From positions 2,791,501 to 2,855,500 of the forward strand of contig NC_012781.1 in the NCBI RefSeq assembly GCF_000020605.1: a stretch of 64,000 nt of DNA, given 5' to 3'. The notes under the pieces were generated by a model. The model was not told the DNA's origin, searched no databases, and saw only the letters and a list, made by a program, of their open reading frames with translations. The position numbers and the translations under genes were made by a program. Origin of the DNA: Agathobacter rectalis ATCC 33656 (GTDB taxonomy: Bacteria > Bacillota > Clostridia > Lachnospirales > Lachnospiraceae). Below are positions 51,819 to 60,845 of the stretch, piece by piece (the stretch's first letter is position 1; each line of letters starts with the position of its first letter).

Positions 51819-53708
51819 CTATGTATTATTGCTTTCTATGAATGAAATAAACTCAGCAGCATTTCTCGGTTTTGAGAAATAGTAGCCCTGAATGTAATCT
51901 ATTCCAAGCTCATCCAGCTTTGCCAACTGCTCCTTCTCCTCAATTCCCTCAGAAACAATCTCAAGCTTAAGCTTTTGAATCATGCCCATTGCGGCATCCA
52001 TAACCGGCTTGCCCTTTCCGTTGTCAAAATATGCATTTGTCATGCCTCTGTCAAATTTCACAATGTCAATCGGCATATCAACAATATAGCTTAAATTTGA
52101 CTGACCTGTGCCAAAATCATCCAGCGCAAACCTCACTCCCACCTTACGCAGGGCATTCATATTATCAAGCAGTATCTTTTTTTCAGTGATAGATGCAGAC
52201 TCTGTAATCTCAAGCACAATATCATTTGCATCCACATGATATTTCTCCATAATTGCAATAAAATCCTGCGCTAAATGGTCATAAGCACACTGCACCACTG
52301 ACAGGTTGCATTCAATATACTCAATTCCCATCGCATGTATATCATGCTGTACAATAAATCTGCACACTATCTCAAACACGCGCTCTCCAAGCCTTAAAAT
52401 GAGTCCCCGCTTCTCAGCTACAGCAATAAACCTGCCCGGAGGTATGATATTTCCCTCGCGCGACCTTATTCTGACAAGCGCCTCCGCAGAGGTGAATTTA
52501 TGCGTTTTAGTGTTATAAATAGGCTGGTAAAATACCTCAACACGGTTATCGCGCAATGCCTCTATTATCTCATTCTCAACCGAATTTTCATCATATATGT
52601 GCTCAATGACTTCATTATTTATGAGCATCACGCCGCGCCCCGTAAACTCAGCTCTGTTACGCTTGGCATATTGAAAAAGCCCCAGTATATCCGATGGTCT
52701 CCGCACAAGCTCAGTAGACCTTAGATAATATATTTCCCCAAACAGCATCGTCATATTGTCACCGCCCCATGGCTTGTCGAACCTGCGTTCCAATATTCCG
52801 ATTGTTTTTTCTGCACAATCAGTATTCTCAAAAACCAGCAGATACTCGTTTGCCGAGCTTCTAAAAACATAATTATCAGGCAGCTTATTTATAAAAGAAA
52901 CCACCTCATAAAAAATACTTTTTTCCATCTCGCGGGTGAAAAAATCATTTTCATTGCTTCCATAGCGAATACACACTATCGATACATCATTCCCCTGTCC
53001 ATATGCCTCCTTCATGTATTCAAAAAGGGCATTGAGGTTGAAAAATCCTGTATCCCTGTCAATATTTGCCATTGGATTTTCAAGCATAATAAAAAGGATA
53101 AGCACACCTATCACACTCGCAAAGCTGACAATCAATATTTTTTTATCTATAAACTGAATAACCGCCGATATAAACATAAGAGCCACCCAGACCTGCATGC
53201 TCTTTCTTCTTCTCGGATTTATAGCCTGACTGTATTTTTTTGTCAGCATTAGAATAAGCGCCAGCAGAATTACAGTTACTGCATATGTTATAATAACAGC
53301 CGGACCATATGTATAAACTATATTATCCGAATCATAAATTTTAATCGGTACGACCATTATCAGAATATCAGTTAAGATTCCAAATATCCACAGCCGCTTT
53401 CTCCACTTGCGCTCAAGCTCTTTTTTCCTGAAAATATCCACGCATATATACCAGAAGGCCACCATGGCAACCCATGTAACCGTCCAGAGATATAATTTGC
53501 AGATAATATTGGTAGCAGTATGAGGATATCCGCTTCTTTTTTCAATTGCAACAAGTGCGAAAATATCAGAGAAAAGTGACAGCAAGCCTGCAATCCATAC
53601 CTCAACAAAAGCCTTCGATGTATGTAATATAATCTTTTTCTGCGAAATATAAAAATACATTATTACGAACATCACCGCAATGGCACACATTTGTGAAACA
53701 ATATTCAT
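51819..53708 (-). CDS. Membrane c-di-GMP phosphodiesterase (degenerate GGDEF, EAL)
   Basis: The 629-residue protein has about seven N-terminal membrane segments (1-215). A GGDEF-like domain (~220-370) has its signature replaced by SSANEYLL, so it is not a cyclase. The EAL domain (~375-629) keeps SAEALVR, the Asn in ECNLSVV, the Glu in LEITES, LDDFGTG, the Lys in DIVKFDR and the Glu/Gln in SEGIE and QGYYFSKP. It should hydrolyse c-di-GMP, with the membrane part sensing an unknown cue. The stop codon sits in a tandem repeat. Confidence 0.9.
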   Translation of the reverse strand: MNIVSQMCAIAVMFVIMYFYISQKKIILHTSKAFVEVWIAGLLSLFSDIFALVAIEKRSGYPHTATNIICKLYLWTVTWVAMVAFWYICVDIFRKKELERKWRKRLWIFGILTDILIMVVPIKIYDSDNIVYTYGPAVIITYAVTVILLALILMLTKKYSQAINPRRRKSMQVWVALMFISAVIQFIDKKILIVSFASVIGVLILFIMLENPMANIDRDTGFFNLNALFEYMKEAYGQGNDVSIVCIRYGSNENDFFTREMEKSIFYEVVSFINKLPDNYVFRSSANEYLLVFENTDCAEKTIGILERRFDKPWGGDNMTMLFGEIYYLRSTELVRRPSDILGLFQYAKRNRAEFTGRGVMLINNEVIEHIYDENSVENEIIEALRDNRVEVFYQPIYNTKTHKFTSAEALVRIRSREGNIIPPGRFIAVAEKRGLILRLGERVFEIVCRFIVQHDIHAMGIEYIECNLSVVQCAYDHLAQDFIAIMEKYHVDANDIVLEITESASITEKKILLDNMNALRKVGVRFALDDFGTGQSNLSYIVDMPIDIVKFDRGMTNAYFDNGKGKPVMDAAMGMIQKLKLEIVSEGIEEKEQLAKLDELGIDYIQGYYFSKPRNAAEFISFIESNNT

Positions 53709-53845
53709 ATCCCCTATTTCCTGAACCTTTCCTAAACCAAACCAATACCCTAGTACTATTTTACCGTTATTTTACCAATAAAGCAATATATTGTTTTGAT
53801 TTACAAAGAACTAAATAAAAAAGTTACTATTCACACTGAACAGTA

Positions 53846-53869
53846 ACAAAAAAACACGCTATGCGCGTG
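53846..53869 (-). terminator. Terminator of tRNA-Pro
   Basis: CACGC-gcata-GCGTG followed by TTTTTTTG on the minus strand, ~50 nt after the tRNA. A second hairpin (GTTACTGTTCA.../TGAATAGTAAC) follows at 53823-53847. Confidence 0.75.
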
Positions 53870-53917
53870 CTCCAAAATAATACAGTCGATAACTATTCAG
53901 ATACATACATAAATAAA

Positions 53918-53991
<74 letters not shown>

Positions 53992-54250
53992 TCTGCAATT
54001 CGTTTTGCAACTATTAAATAATATCACAATGTATAAATTTTGTCTACCCCATAATATATATTTATGGTATGATTTATGCTGTATAAGATGATAAAAATTT
54101 ACACTATTGTGCCCAGCCTCACAGCGAGGTATCATACCCATGGCAGAACTGTAATTTAATCACGTAATTATTTTCTTTATACTATGAAGCCGGCCCGACA
54201 GCGCAGCGATCGGCTTAGCACCACGGTATATAAATTATAAGGAGAATATC

Positions 54251-55021
54251 ATGACAAATCAGACAAATCACACCAATCACATAAATCACATAAATAAAAC
54301 AGCTATAATAACCGGAGCTTCACGCGGTATCGGTGCCGCCATTGCCAAAAAGCTGGCTTCCTGTGGCTATAACCTCTCACTTTGCTGCCGCAATTCATCT
54401 GACAGGCTAAAGGCACTGGCTGATGAGCTTCACTGTGCATACGGAATTGAGGTGCTATGCTACACCGGAAATGTAGGAGACTTTTTCTTTGCCAAGGATA
54501 TGGTTACGAATACCATTTCCCATTTTGGCCATATAGATGTGCTCATTAACAATGCCGGCATATCGCATATCGGGCTACTGAGCGACATGACACCGGAGGA
54601 ATGGAACAATATCGTGGCGATAAATCTGACCGGTGTTTTCAACTTTACAAAGCTCGTCACCCCTTATATGGTTGCCGATAAATGTGGCCGCATACTACAG
54701 ATTTCATCTGTCTGGGGCAATGTCGGAGCCTCCTGTGAGGTGGCATACTCAGCCTGCAAGGGCGGTATAAATGCATTTACCAAGGCACTCGGCAAGGAGC
54801 TTGCGCCATCGCATATTCCGGTAAATGCCATAGCCTGCGGTGTCATAGATACCGATATGAACCGCTGCTTTGATGAGACAGAACGCGCTGAGCTGGCCGA
54901 TGAAATCCCTGCCGGACGCTTTGCCACAGCCTGTGAGGTCGCAGATATGGCTTACTCCGTCATCACTGCACCTGATTACCTCACAGGACAGATAATCACT
55001 TTTGATGGTGGCTGGATTTAA
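54251..55021 (+). CDS. Short-chain dehydrogenase/reductase (FabG-like)
   Basis: The 256-residue SDR has the NAD(P) loop TGASRGIGAAIAKK, NNAG, the catalytic Ser in QISSVWG, and YSACKGG with Tyr and Lys. The C-terminal DGGW is typical of FabG-like 3-oxoacyl-ACP reductases. No fatty acid genes are next to it, so the true substrate is open. AAGGAG precedes the ATG. The N-terminus has an unusual run rich in Asn, His and Thr (residues 2-15). Confidence 0.88.
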   Translation: MTNQTNHTNHINHINKTAIITGASRGIGAAIAKKLASCGYNLSLCCRNSSDRLKALADELHCAYGIEVLCYTGNVGDFFFAKDMVTNTISHFGHIDVLINNAGISHIGLLSDMTPEEWNNIVAINLTGVFNFTKLVTPYMVADKCGRILQISSVWGNVGASCEVAYSACKGGINAFTKALGKELAPSHIPVNAIACGVIDTDMNRCFDETERAELADEIPAGRFATACEVADMAYSVITAPDYLTGQIITFDGGWI

Positions 55022-55080
55022 AATTGTAATTTTAATTTTCGTATTTTTTAGATATTTGTTGATTTTTGTAATTATTGTGT

Positions 55081-55086
55081 TACAAT
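55081..55086 (+). promoter_or_regulatory. -10 box of the small HTH gene (leaderless candidate)
   Basis: TTGATT and TACAAT are 16 nt apart. The ATG lies 7 nt after the -10 box, at the expected start of transcription. Confidence 0.45.
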
Positions 55087-55092
55087 TCACTT

Positions 55093-55365
55093 ATGAATAG
55101 TATAAATAACTTTCTATTAGAAAAGCAACTATCAACCATTAGTACAACTGTGCCTGACAGGCTTGATTATCTGATGAGGCTCCACAACTTGACCAACATT
55201 GCTCTTTCTGAAATCATGTGCTGTGCAGAATCAACTATTTCAGGCTACAGGACAGGCCGTAGAGTGCCTGACATTTTTGTCATTTGCCATTTAAGTACAA
55301 TTTTTGGTGTCACACCCAATTATTTTCTTGGATTCACAGACGAAATTTGTCCAACTCACAACTGA
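55093..55365 (+). CDS. XRE-family helix-turn-helix protein
   Basis: The 90-residue protein has one HTH domain (~22-80, with LTNIALSEIMCCAESTISGY as turn and recognition helix) and the common ending FGVTPNYFLGF. It starts at ATG 55093; the only upstream in-frame start is a TTG within the promoter. No ribosome site is visible, so it may be read from a leaderless transcript. The target is unknown. It lies 71 nt after the SDR stop. Confidence 0.75.
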   Translation: MNSINNFLLEKQLSTISTTVPDRLDYLMRLHNLTNIALSEIMCCAESTISGYRTGRRVPDIFVICHLSTIFGVTPNYFLGFTDEICPTHN

Positions 55366-55496
55366 TTATGTGATATATACAATGCCTTCCGGTATCACTT
55401 CATAACCATCACAGGCTACTGATGCAAATGTCACATAAAATATATTGAAAAATGAAAGGGGGAAATGTTACAGTCTAAGCCAAAACCGTAACAAAA

Positions 55497-55541
55497 AACA
55501 GCCCGGTGCACATATCACAATGTGTTCCGGGCTGTTTTTTT
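55497..55541. terminator. Bidirectional terminator
   Basis: AACAGCCCGG and CCGGGCTGTT pair, with inner CACAT/ATGTG, flanked by A and T runs. It serves the HTH gene and the debranching enzyme, which converge here. Confidence 0.8.
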
Positions 55542-55542
55542 G

Positions 55543-57675
55543 TTATTCTGCCACAAGTATTATCGTGGTCCTTGCAGGAACTCTTATGGTGTTGACACCC
55601 AAAAGCTCTGTCTTTGCCGTGAAGTCCTCTCCGTCAAAATACTCTGCATTGGTGTTGGTGTCCACATGCCAGTGTTTTCCGTTCGGAAGCACCGGAAGCT
55701 GCATTACAAGCGGCTCCCAATATGCATTCATGCAATAGAATACAATATCATCCTCCGTGTCCTCCTCATTTCTTCCGGCATACATGATGCCGATAAGCTT
55801 TGTCTTGTAATCCGTTGAGGCATTGAACGGTGTACCGTTGTGCACACTGATTTCCGGGAACTGGCAGGATGAAGGCTTTGTCATCTTTCTGAGTATAGGA
55901 TGCTCTTTCCTGAACTGAATCATATGACGCACGAAATCATGGATTTCCTTGAATTCCTCAAGCCTGCTCCAGTCGAGCCATGAGATGATATTGTCCTGAC
56001 AATACGCGTTGTTGTTTCCAAACTGGGTGTTACAGAACTCATCGCCCGCAAAAAACATCGCCGGGCCACGGCTGCACAAAAGCGCTGCAAATGCATTCTT
56101 TATAAGGCGCCTTCTAAGTCCGTTTACATTTGGATCGTCTGTCTCGCCCTCTGCGCCACAGTTCCAGCTATGTCCGTTGTTGTCTCCGTCTGTGTTATTC
56201 CAGCCGTTTTTCTCATTGTGCTTTTCATTGTATGAGTAAAGGTCATACAGTGTAAAGCCATCATGACAGGTCAGGAAATTGACTGATGCCTTGTGTCCTC
56301 TGCTCTCCGGGCTGTAAAGGTCGCGTGAGCCGGTGATACGTGTGATGGCATTTCCCGCCATACCGTCATCGCCCTTTAAAAAGCTTCTCATGTCATCCCT
56401 GTATCTGCCGTTCCACTCAGCCCATCTGTTCCATGACGGGAAGCTTCCCACCTGATACAGTCCGCCTGCATCCCAGGCCTCTGCGATGAGCTTCATCTTG
56501 CCAAGTACCGGGTCGAATGCCAGCGACTCAAGAATCGGCGGATTGGCCATAGGTGCACCGTTTTGGTCTCTTCCGAGAATGGAAGCCAGGTCAAATCTGA
56601 AGCCATCCACTCTGTACTCAATGGCCCAGTGTCTCAGACAGTCTATGATAAAGCTGCGCACAACAGGATGATTACAGTTCATAACGTTTCCACAGCCACT
56701 GAAATTGTAGTAGTGTGCATCCGGTGTAAGCATATAGTACACGTTATTGTCTATTCCCTTGAAGGAGAAGCACGGTCCCATCTCATTTCCCTCAGCGGTA
56801 TGGTTGAACACCACATCAAGAATGACCTCTATGCCATTTTCCTTTAAAGCCTTTATCAGCGATTTCAGCTCGTCTCCCTCGTGGTTGTGCTCCTCGTTGA
56901 AGGCATAGCTGGTATTCGGTGCAAAAAATGATACTGTGTTGTAGCCCCAGTAATTGTAAAGCTGCACACCATCGACCACTCTCGCGCTCTCCATCTCATC
57001 GAACTCAAAAATCGGCATGAGCTCCACTGCATTTATTCCAAGGTCCTTAAGATACGGAATCTTATCCTTCAAACCGGCAAATGTACCCGGTGCGCTGACT
57101 CCAGATGACTTATCCTTTGTATAGCCCCTCACATGTGTCTCATAAATCACAAGGTCCTCAAAGGGTTGCTCAAGCTGCTTTATGTTGCCCCAGTCAAAGC
57201 TGCTTTTTACAACTCTGGCTCTGTACTCAAAATCCTTGCCACCCTCCGGCTTTTCTCCCCATTTTCGCTGTCCAGTGACCGCTCTGGAATATGGGTCTAA
57301 AAGGACATTTTCCTCGTTAAACAAAAGTCCCTTTGCCGGCTCATATGGTCCGTCAAACGAAAATGCATACTCAAATTCATCCGGCTTTATATCAAAAACA
57401 AGCATGGAGTAGGTATCTCCTATCCTATATGAATCAGGAAACGGAATCCTCGCATACGGTTTTGGTGCCTGTGGCTTGAACAATAAAAGAGTACACCTTG
57501 TTGCTCCATGGGAATTGATGGTAAAGCTCACTCCGTTCGATGCCACGCACGCTCCGTACATTCTGAAAAAGCCCGGACGTATCTTAAATCCCTCTACCAC
57601 ATCAAGCGGCAGCAGGCCTGTATTTACTACATCCTCATGCTTTTCTTCTTTACTGCGCTCTCTCCACATATACAT
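55543..57675 (-). CDS. glgX: Glycogen debranching enzyme, GlgX/isoamylase type (GH13)
   Basis: The 710-residue enzyme has an N-terminal CBM48-like domain (~30-150) and a GH13 barrel with DVVFNHTAEGNE, the nucleophile Asp in VDGFRFDLASI, the acid Glu in KLIAEAWDAGG and the third Asp in FLTCHDGFTLYDL. A beta C-terminal domain ends the protein. It hydrolyses alpha-1,6 branches of glycogen or starch. There is no signal peptide, so it is cytoplasmic. No other glycogen genes are in the window. Confidence 0.93.
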   Translation of the reverse strand: MYMWRERSKEEKHEDVVNTGLLPLDVVEGFKIRPGFFRMYGACVASNGVSFTINSHGATRCTLLLFKPQAPKPYARIPFPDSYRIGDTYSMLVFDIKPDEFEYAFSFDGPYEPAKGLLFNEENVLLDPYSRAVTGQRKWGEKPEGGKDFEYRARVVKSSFDWGNIKQLEQPFEDLVIYETHVRGYTKDKSSGVSAPGTFAGLKDKIPYLKDLGINAVELMPIFEFDEMESARVVDGVQLYNYWGYNTVSFFAPNTSYAFNEEHNHEGDELKSLIKALKENGIEVILDVVFNHTAEGNEMGPCFSFKGIDNNVYYMLTPDAHYYNFSGCGNVMNCNHPVVRSFIIDCLRHWAIEYRVDGFRFDLASILGRDQNGAPMANPPILESLAFDPVLGKMKLIAEAWDAGGLYQVGSFPSWNRWAEWNGRYRDDMRSFLKGDDGMAGNAITRITGSRDLYSPESRGHKASVNFLTCHDGFTLYDLYSYNEKHNEKNGWNNTDGDNNGHSWNCGAEGETDDPNVNGLRRRLIKNAFAALLCSRGPAMFFAGDEFCNTQFGNNNAYCQDNIISWLDWSRLEEFKEIHDFVRHMIQFRKEHPILRKMTKPSSCQFPEISVHNGTPFNASTDYKTKLIGIMYAGRNEEDTEDDIVFYCMNAYWEPLVMQLPVLPNGKHWHVDTNTNAEYFDGEDFTAKTELLGVNTIRVPARTTIILVAE

Positions 57676-57769
57676 ATTGCTCTTTGCTCCCTTACTATAT
57701 TTGTATGATGGTACATGCCTTTTGTTGCATGACTGCTTTTTATCTTAATTCGTAAAAAAATGATATTGT

Positions 57770-57813
57770 AACTATTCAGCCCTTCTTTTTCTCAGTGGTT
57801 CTGAATAGTTACC
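57770..57813. terminator. Hairpin between CapA-like gene and GlgX gene
   Basis: GTAACTATTCAG and CTGAATAGTTAC pair perfectly around ~20 nt. It is one of four related hairpins with a GTTACTGTTCA-type arm in the window. Confidence 0.5.
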
Positions 57814-57818
57814 TACTG

Positions 57819-59033
57819 TTAATTTACATGCAGCTTTCCAAGCCCATCAATTTCTATTTTACTATAATTTTGTGAATATGTGTTCATTAAATTGCATATC
57901 TCCTGAGCTTTTTCGCCCGAAGCCACTGTCGGCCTGAAATCATTGTATGAGCTTACGCTGCTTAAGGTGCATGGAATAATCTGAGCATCTATGCCCGGCT
58001 GCAATTCACCATTTATCAGAGTAAATGCCTGCTGATAAATCGCCGTGTTCTTGTCTGCCGGATTTTTATTGCCTCCGAAGCAGAAATTTCCAAGACTGTA
58101 GCATATCATTTTGCCGTTATAGACCTCCATCCCCTGCAGTACATGAGGGTGGTTTCCGACTACCAGGTCTGCTCCCCAGTCGATGATACGATGTGCTGCC
58201 GCCTGCTGATAGTCATTAGGGTAATGGTCACCCTCTATGCCCCAGTGGCAGCATGCGATAACTATCGCCGCTCCCTGTTCACGAAGCTGCGCTATACCGT
58301 TTTGGATATATGCCTCTCGGTCACCGTTTTGTGACAAAAGGCTGACCGACACTATTCCAATCCTTGTCCCATCAGCCGTCTCGTAAATACCGGTATGATC
58401 ATTGAAGCCATACACTATCCCGGCATTGTCGAGCACATTTCTCGTATCGTCAAGTCCCTGCTGTCCATAGTCGTATGTGTGATTATTTCCAAGACTGCAG
58501 GCCTCGATGGAGCTGCCCGTCATAATTCCGATGAAGCCAGGCTTTCCTTTAAGGTTCCAGCGCTTTTCTACGCGATCCGTCGCATCCGATAGCACACACT
58601 CCAGATTGATGAGTGTCATATCGTCAGCCTCAAAAATATCTCTCACACCGCCGAAAAAGTAGTCCTGTCCCTTTGAGTCATAATAAGAATTAAAGCTTCC
58701 GTCATAGCTTTGCTCCTGATTGTTGCCGAGTGTACAGTCTCCTGTAGCCGTAATCACTATGGTTGACATCTGTGGCTGCTGTGTATCCGCTTCTGTTGCA
58801 TCAGCTTTGGTTGCATCAGACTGTGTACTCCCTGTGCCTTGTGCTGTACTGTCAACTGCGTTATCGTCTTCTTTTTCGGTATCCGATGTGTCTTTAACTA
58901 CATCCACACCATTCCGGTTAGCGGCTTCCTTTATATTATCTCCAATATATTCTTTTCCTATGAGTGCTCCCGCCATAATGATGCATAAAACCAAAAGCAC
59001 ACATAATAGAATTTTTAATCCCTTGTTTTTCAT
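57819..59033 (-). CDS. CapA-family protein with N-terminal membrane anchor
   Basis: The 404-residue protein starts at MKNKGLKILLCVLL with AGGAG upstream. One membrane segment (~8-28) is followed by a low-complexity Asp/Thr/Gln linker to ~90, then a CapA domain (PF09587-like): ITATGDCTLGNNQ, SLGNNHTYDYG, CCHWGIEG and GNHPHVLQGM. The fold is a calcineurin-like phosphoesterase; CapA is tied to poly-gamma-glutamate synthesis. No capB/capC is nearby, so its own role here is unknown. Confidence 0.88.
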   Translation of the reverse strand: MKNKGLKILLCVLLVLCIIMAGALIGKEYIGDNIKEAANRNGVDVVKDTSDTEKEDDNAVDSTAQGTGSTQSDATKADATEADTQQPQMSTIVITATGDCTLGNNQEQSYDGSFNSYYDSKGQDYFFGGVRDIFEADDMTLINLECVLSDATDRVEKRWNLKGKPGFIGIMTGSSIEACSLGNNHTYDYGQQGLDDTRNVLDNAGIVYGFNDHTGIYETADGTRIGIVSVSLLSQNGDREAYIQNGIAQLREQGAAIVIACCHWGIEGDHYPNDYQQAAAHRIIDWGADLVVGNHPHVLQGMEVYNGKMICYSLGNFCFGGNKNPADKNTAIYQQAFTLINGELQPGIDAQIIPCTLSSVSSYNDFRPTVASGEKAQEICNLMNTYSQNYSKIEIDGLGKLHVN

Positions 59034-59080
59034 AGTTCTCCTCATATGTAATCTTATACTGTGTTATATTTGAAAAGGCT

Positions 59081-59893
59081 TTATTCAGAATCACCACACA
59101 CCCTTAAAATATCAACCGTGTGCGCACTTGCTCCCATCAGGTCTGCTCTCTCACATGTTGAAAGATGATACTGTACAAACATATCAAACTCTTCCTCGTC
59201 AAGAGCATTCAAATATGGCCTGATATAATTTGCCGCGCCATCGGCTGCTATTATCTTTTCGCGTGTAAGGGCTGCCTGTGCGTTTAATGCCTCTATATCT
59301 TCTAATCGGACAAAACTGTACAAATCATTAGCTTTTTCTGTACAATGGAAGCTCTCATCGAGCATTCCGCCATCTATTCCCTCTTTTATATGCTTCTCCT
59401 TTATGGCATAGGTTATCACGCTGTACTCATTCATAATGTATGCTACAAGTATGTAACCACCCGGTTTTGTCACCCTTTTTGCCTCATTTAATGCGGCAAG
59501 CTTTTCCTCTGCCGACTTCAGATGATACATAGGTCCGAATACGAGTGTGAGGTCAAATTCATCGTTTCCAAACTTTTTAAGCTTTGTGGCATTGCCCTGG
59601 TATGCCTTTACTTTATCGCTCTTTTGCTTCAGTCTGCCGAGGTTATGCTTAACTAACTCGAGTGCTGTCACATCATAGCCCTCCTCGGCAAGAGGCACTG
59701 AATATCTGCCTGTTCCCGCACCGACATCCAGGATTTTAATCTGTGAGCGAAGATCAAGCTGCTTCTCATTCATCAAGCTGCCAAGACAATCGTGTATATA
59801 CTTCATGGAGGTGATAAACTCTACCCTGCCGTGGCGGCTGTTCAGGCGCTTTTCCTCGTTAAATTTGTTATAGTATTCTTCTAATTCTGTCAC
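59081..59893 (-). CDS. Class I SAM-dependent methyltransferase
   Basis: The 270-residue protein starts with GTG behind GGGAGG. The SAM-binding ILDVGAGTGRYSVPLAEEG is followed by the acidic VTALELV and LVFGPMYHL. The C-terminal third is helical and variable. The substrate cannot be deduced. It follows the ArsR gene by 17 nt, so it is probably co-transcribed with it. This ArsR-methyltransferase pairing is also seen with ArsM-type enzymes, but no ArsM cysteines are present. Confidence 0.85.
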   Translation of the reverse strand: MTELEEYYNKFNEEKRLNSRHGRVEFITSMKYIHDCLGSLMNEKQLDLRSQIKILDVGAGTGRYSVPLAEEGYDVTALELVKHNLGRLKQKSDKVKAYQGNATKLKKFGNDEFDLTLVFGPMYHLKSAEEKLAALNEAKRVTKPGGYILVAYIMNEYSVITYAIKEKHIKEGIDGGMLDESFHCTEKANDLYSFVRLEDIEALNAQAALTREKIIAADGAANYIRPYLNALDEEEFDMFVQYHLSTCERADLMGASAHTVDILRVCGDSE

Positions 59894-59910
59894 GTATATT
59901 CCTCCCTGTA

Positions 59911-60279
59911 TTATTCTTCGATATGCTCACGTCCCTGCGCAATGATTGTGCGCACATGTCCGTCGGCAAGTGAATAAAACACTGATTTTCCCTCACGTCT
60001 GCTGTTTACGAGCTTGTTTGCCTTTAATATTCTAAGCTGGTGTGATATGGCGGACTGTGTCATGTTGAGCACCTTTGCAAGGTCGCAGACGCATACCTCC
60101 GCTTCAAACAACACAAAGAGGATTCTGATTCTGGTGGAGTCGCCAAATACCTTAAAAAGCTCTGCAAGGTCGTAGAGCTCGGTTTCCTCCGGCATTGTAT
60201 CATTTACTATTTTCAGAAGATCTTCGTGGATTTCGTTGCAGTCGCAGCATTCTATCTGTTCATTTATGTTTTCGCTCAT
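59911..60279 (-). CDS. ArsR/SmtB-family metal-responsive repressor (CadC-like)
   Basis: The 122-residue winged-helix protein has a Cys-rich N-terminus (IECCDCNE) and the alpha3 metal site EVCVCDLAKVL, as in CadC. The recognition helix is MTQSAISHQLRILK. Such proteins release DNA on binding Cd, Pb or Zn. A matching inverted-repeat operator lies at 63.1 kb in front of the HMA protein and the P-type ATPase, which is the likely target. Confidence 0.88.
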   Translation of the reverse strand: MSENINEQIECCDCNEIHEDLLKIVNDTMPEETELYDLAELFKVFGDSTRIRILFVLFEAEVCVCDLAKVLNMTQSAISHQLRILKANKLVNSRREGKSVFYSLADGHVRTIIAQGREHIEE

Positions 60280-60336
60280 GGTGTGGTGTCCTTTCTGCGC
60301 TATTTTTGCGTTATATTTACTTTTTGGCTATGGGGC

Positions 60337-60548
60337 GGGTGCTCCGCATAAATTGCATGTGCCTTCGCTCAGTATTTCGATATTAAGACTCTGTAGGAAT
60401 TATGATTTAGGTTTTGGCTATAGGACGCAACCGGCTTTTAGCGCCGTCCGTGCGTCCATGCACGGACATTGCTGTGTTGTGACATAATTCCAACAGACTC
60501 TAAATATCTCCATATTCGCGATGTCTCATGCAATTTCTACAAGCACCC
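60337..60548 (+). repeat. Long palindromic repeat, copy 5 of 5 (shorter, divergent)
   Basis: Outer arms GGGTGCT...AAATTGCATG pair with CATGCAATTT...AGCACCC. The core is divergent (GACTCTGTAGGAATTATGA with GACATAATTCCAACAGACTC) and hairpin b is GTCCGTGC-gtccat-GCACGGAC. It lies between the P-type ATPase and the ArsR gene. The rest of the gap to 60700 shows one more hairpin (GTAACTGC/GCAGTTAC). Confidence 0.75.
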
Positions 60549-60710
60549 TTAGTTTTTGGCTCATTTAAGGTATTGACGCGTCGTATTGGCGGGAGCGTAA
60601 CTGCTCAGTGCCTTCGCAGTTACGGGGCTGGTCCGGATGCGTGTAAGGGCACTGCAGGAATTTACTTAGCTTTTGTTTATTAGCTATTGCCGTTTAATTG
60701 TCTTTTGTTA

Positions 60711-60796
60711 CTGTCACACTTTCGTGTGAACAGTAACTTCTTTATACGCGAAAGACAGAGTGCACCTCTTGGGTGCATTCTGTCTGGTATTTTTTA
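60711..60796. terminator. Two hairpins after the P-type ATPase
   Basis: GTTACTGTCACAC/GTGTGAACAGTAAC (60711-60741) and GACAGAGTGCACC/GGTGCATTCTGTC (60765-60796). Neither has a strong U run on the minus strand; together they may terminate or stabilise the ATPase transcript. Confidence 0.5.
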
Positions 60797-60845
60797 TATA
60801 GTAGTTTCATCATGCTTTGATATCTGCTTTTTGGGCTCTATGCAT

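Noticed and set aside
59081-59893. Arsenite methyltransferase ArsM
   Set aside because: The conserved cysteines of ArsM are absent; only the SAM fold is supported.
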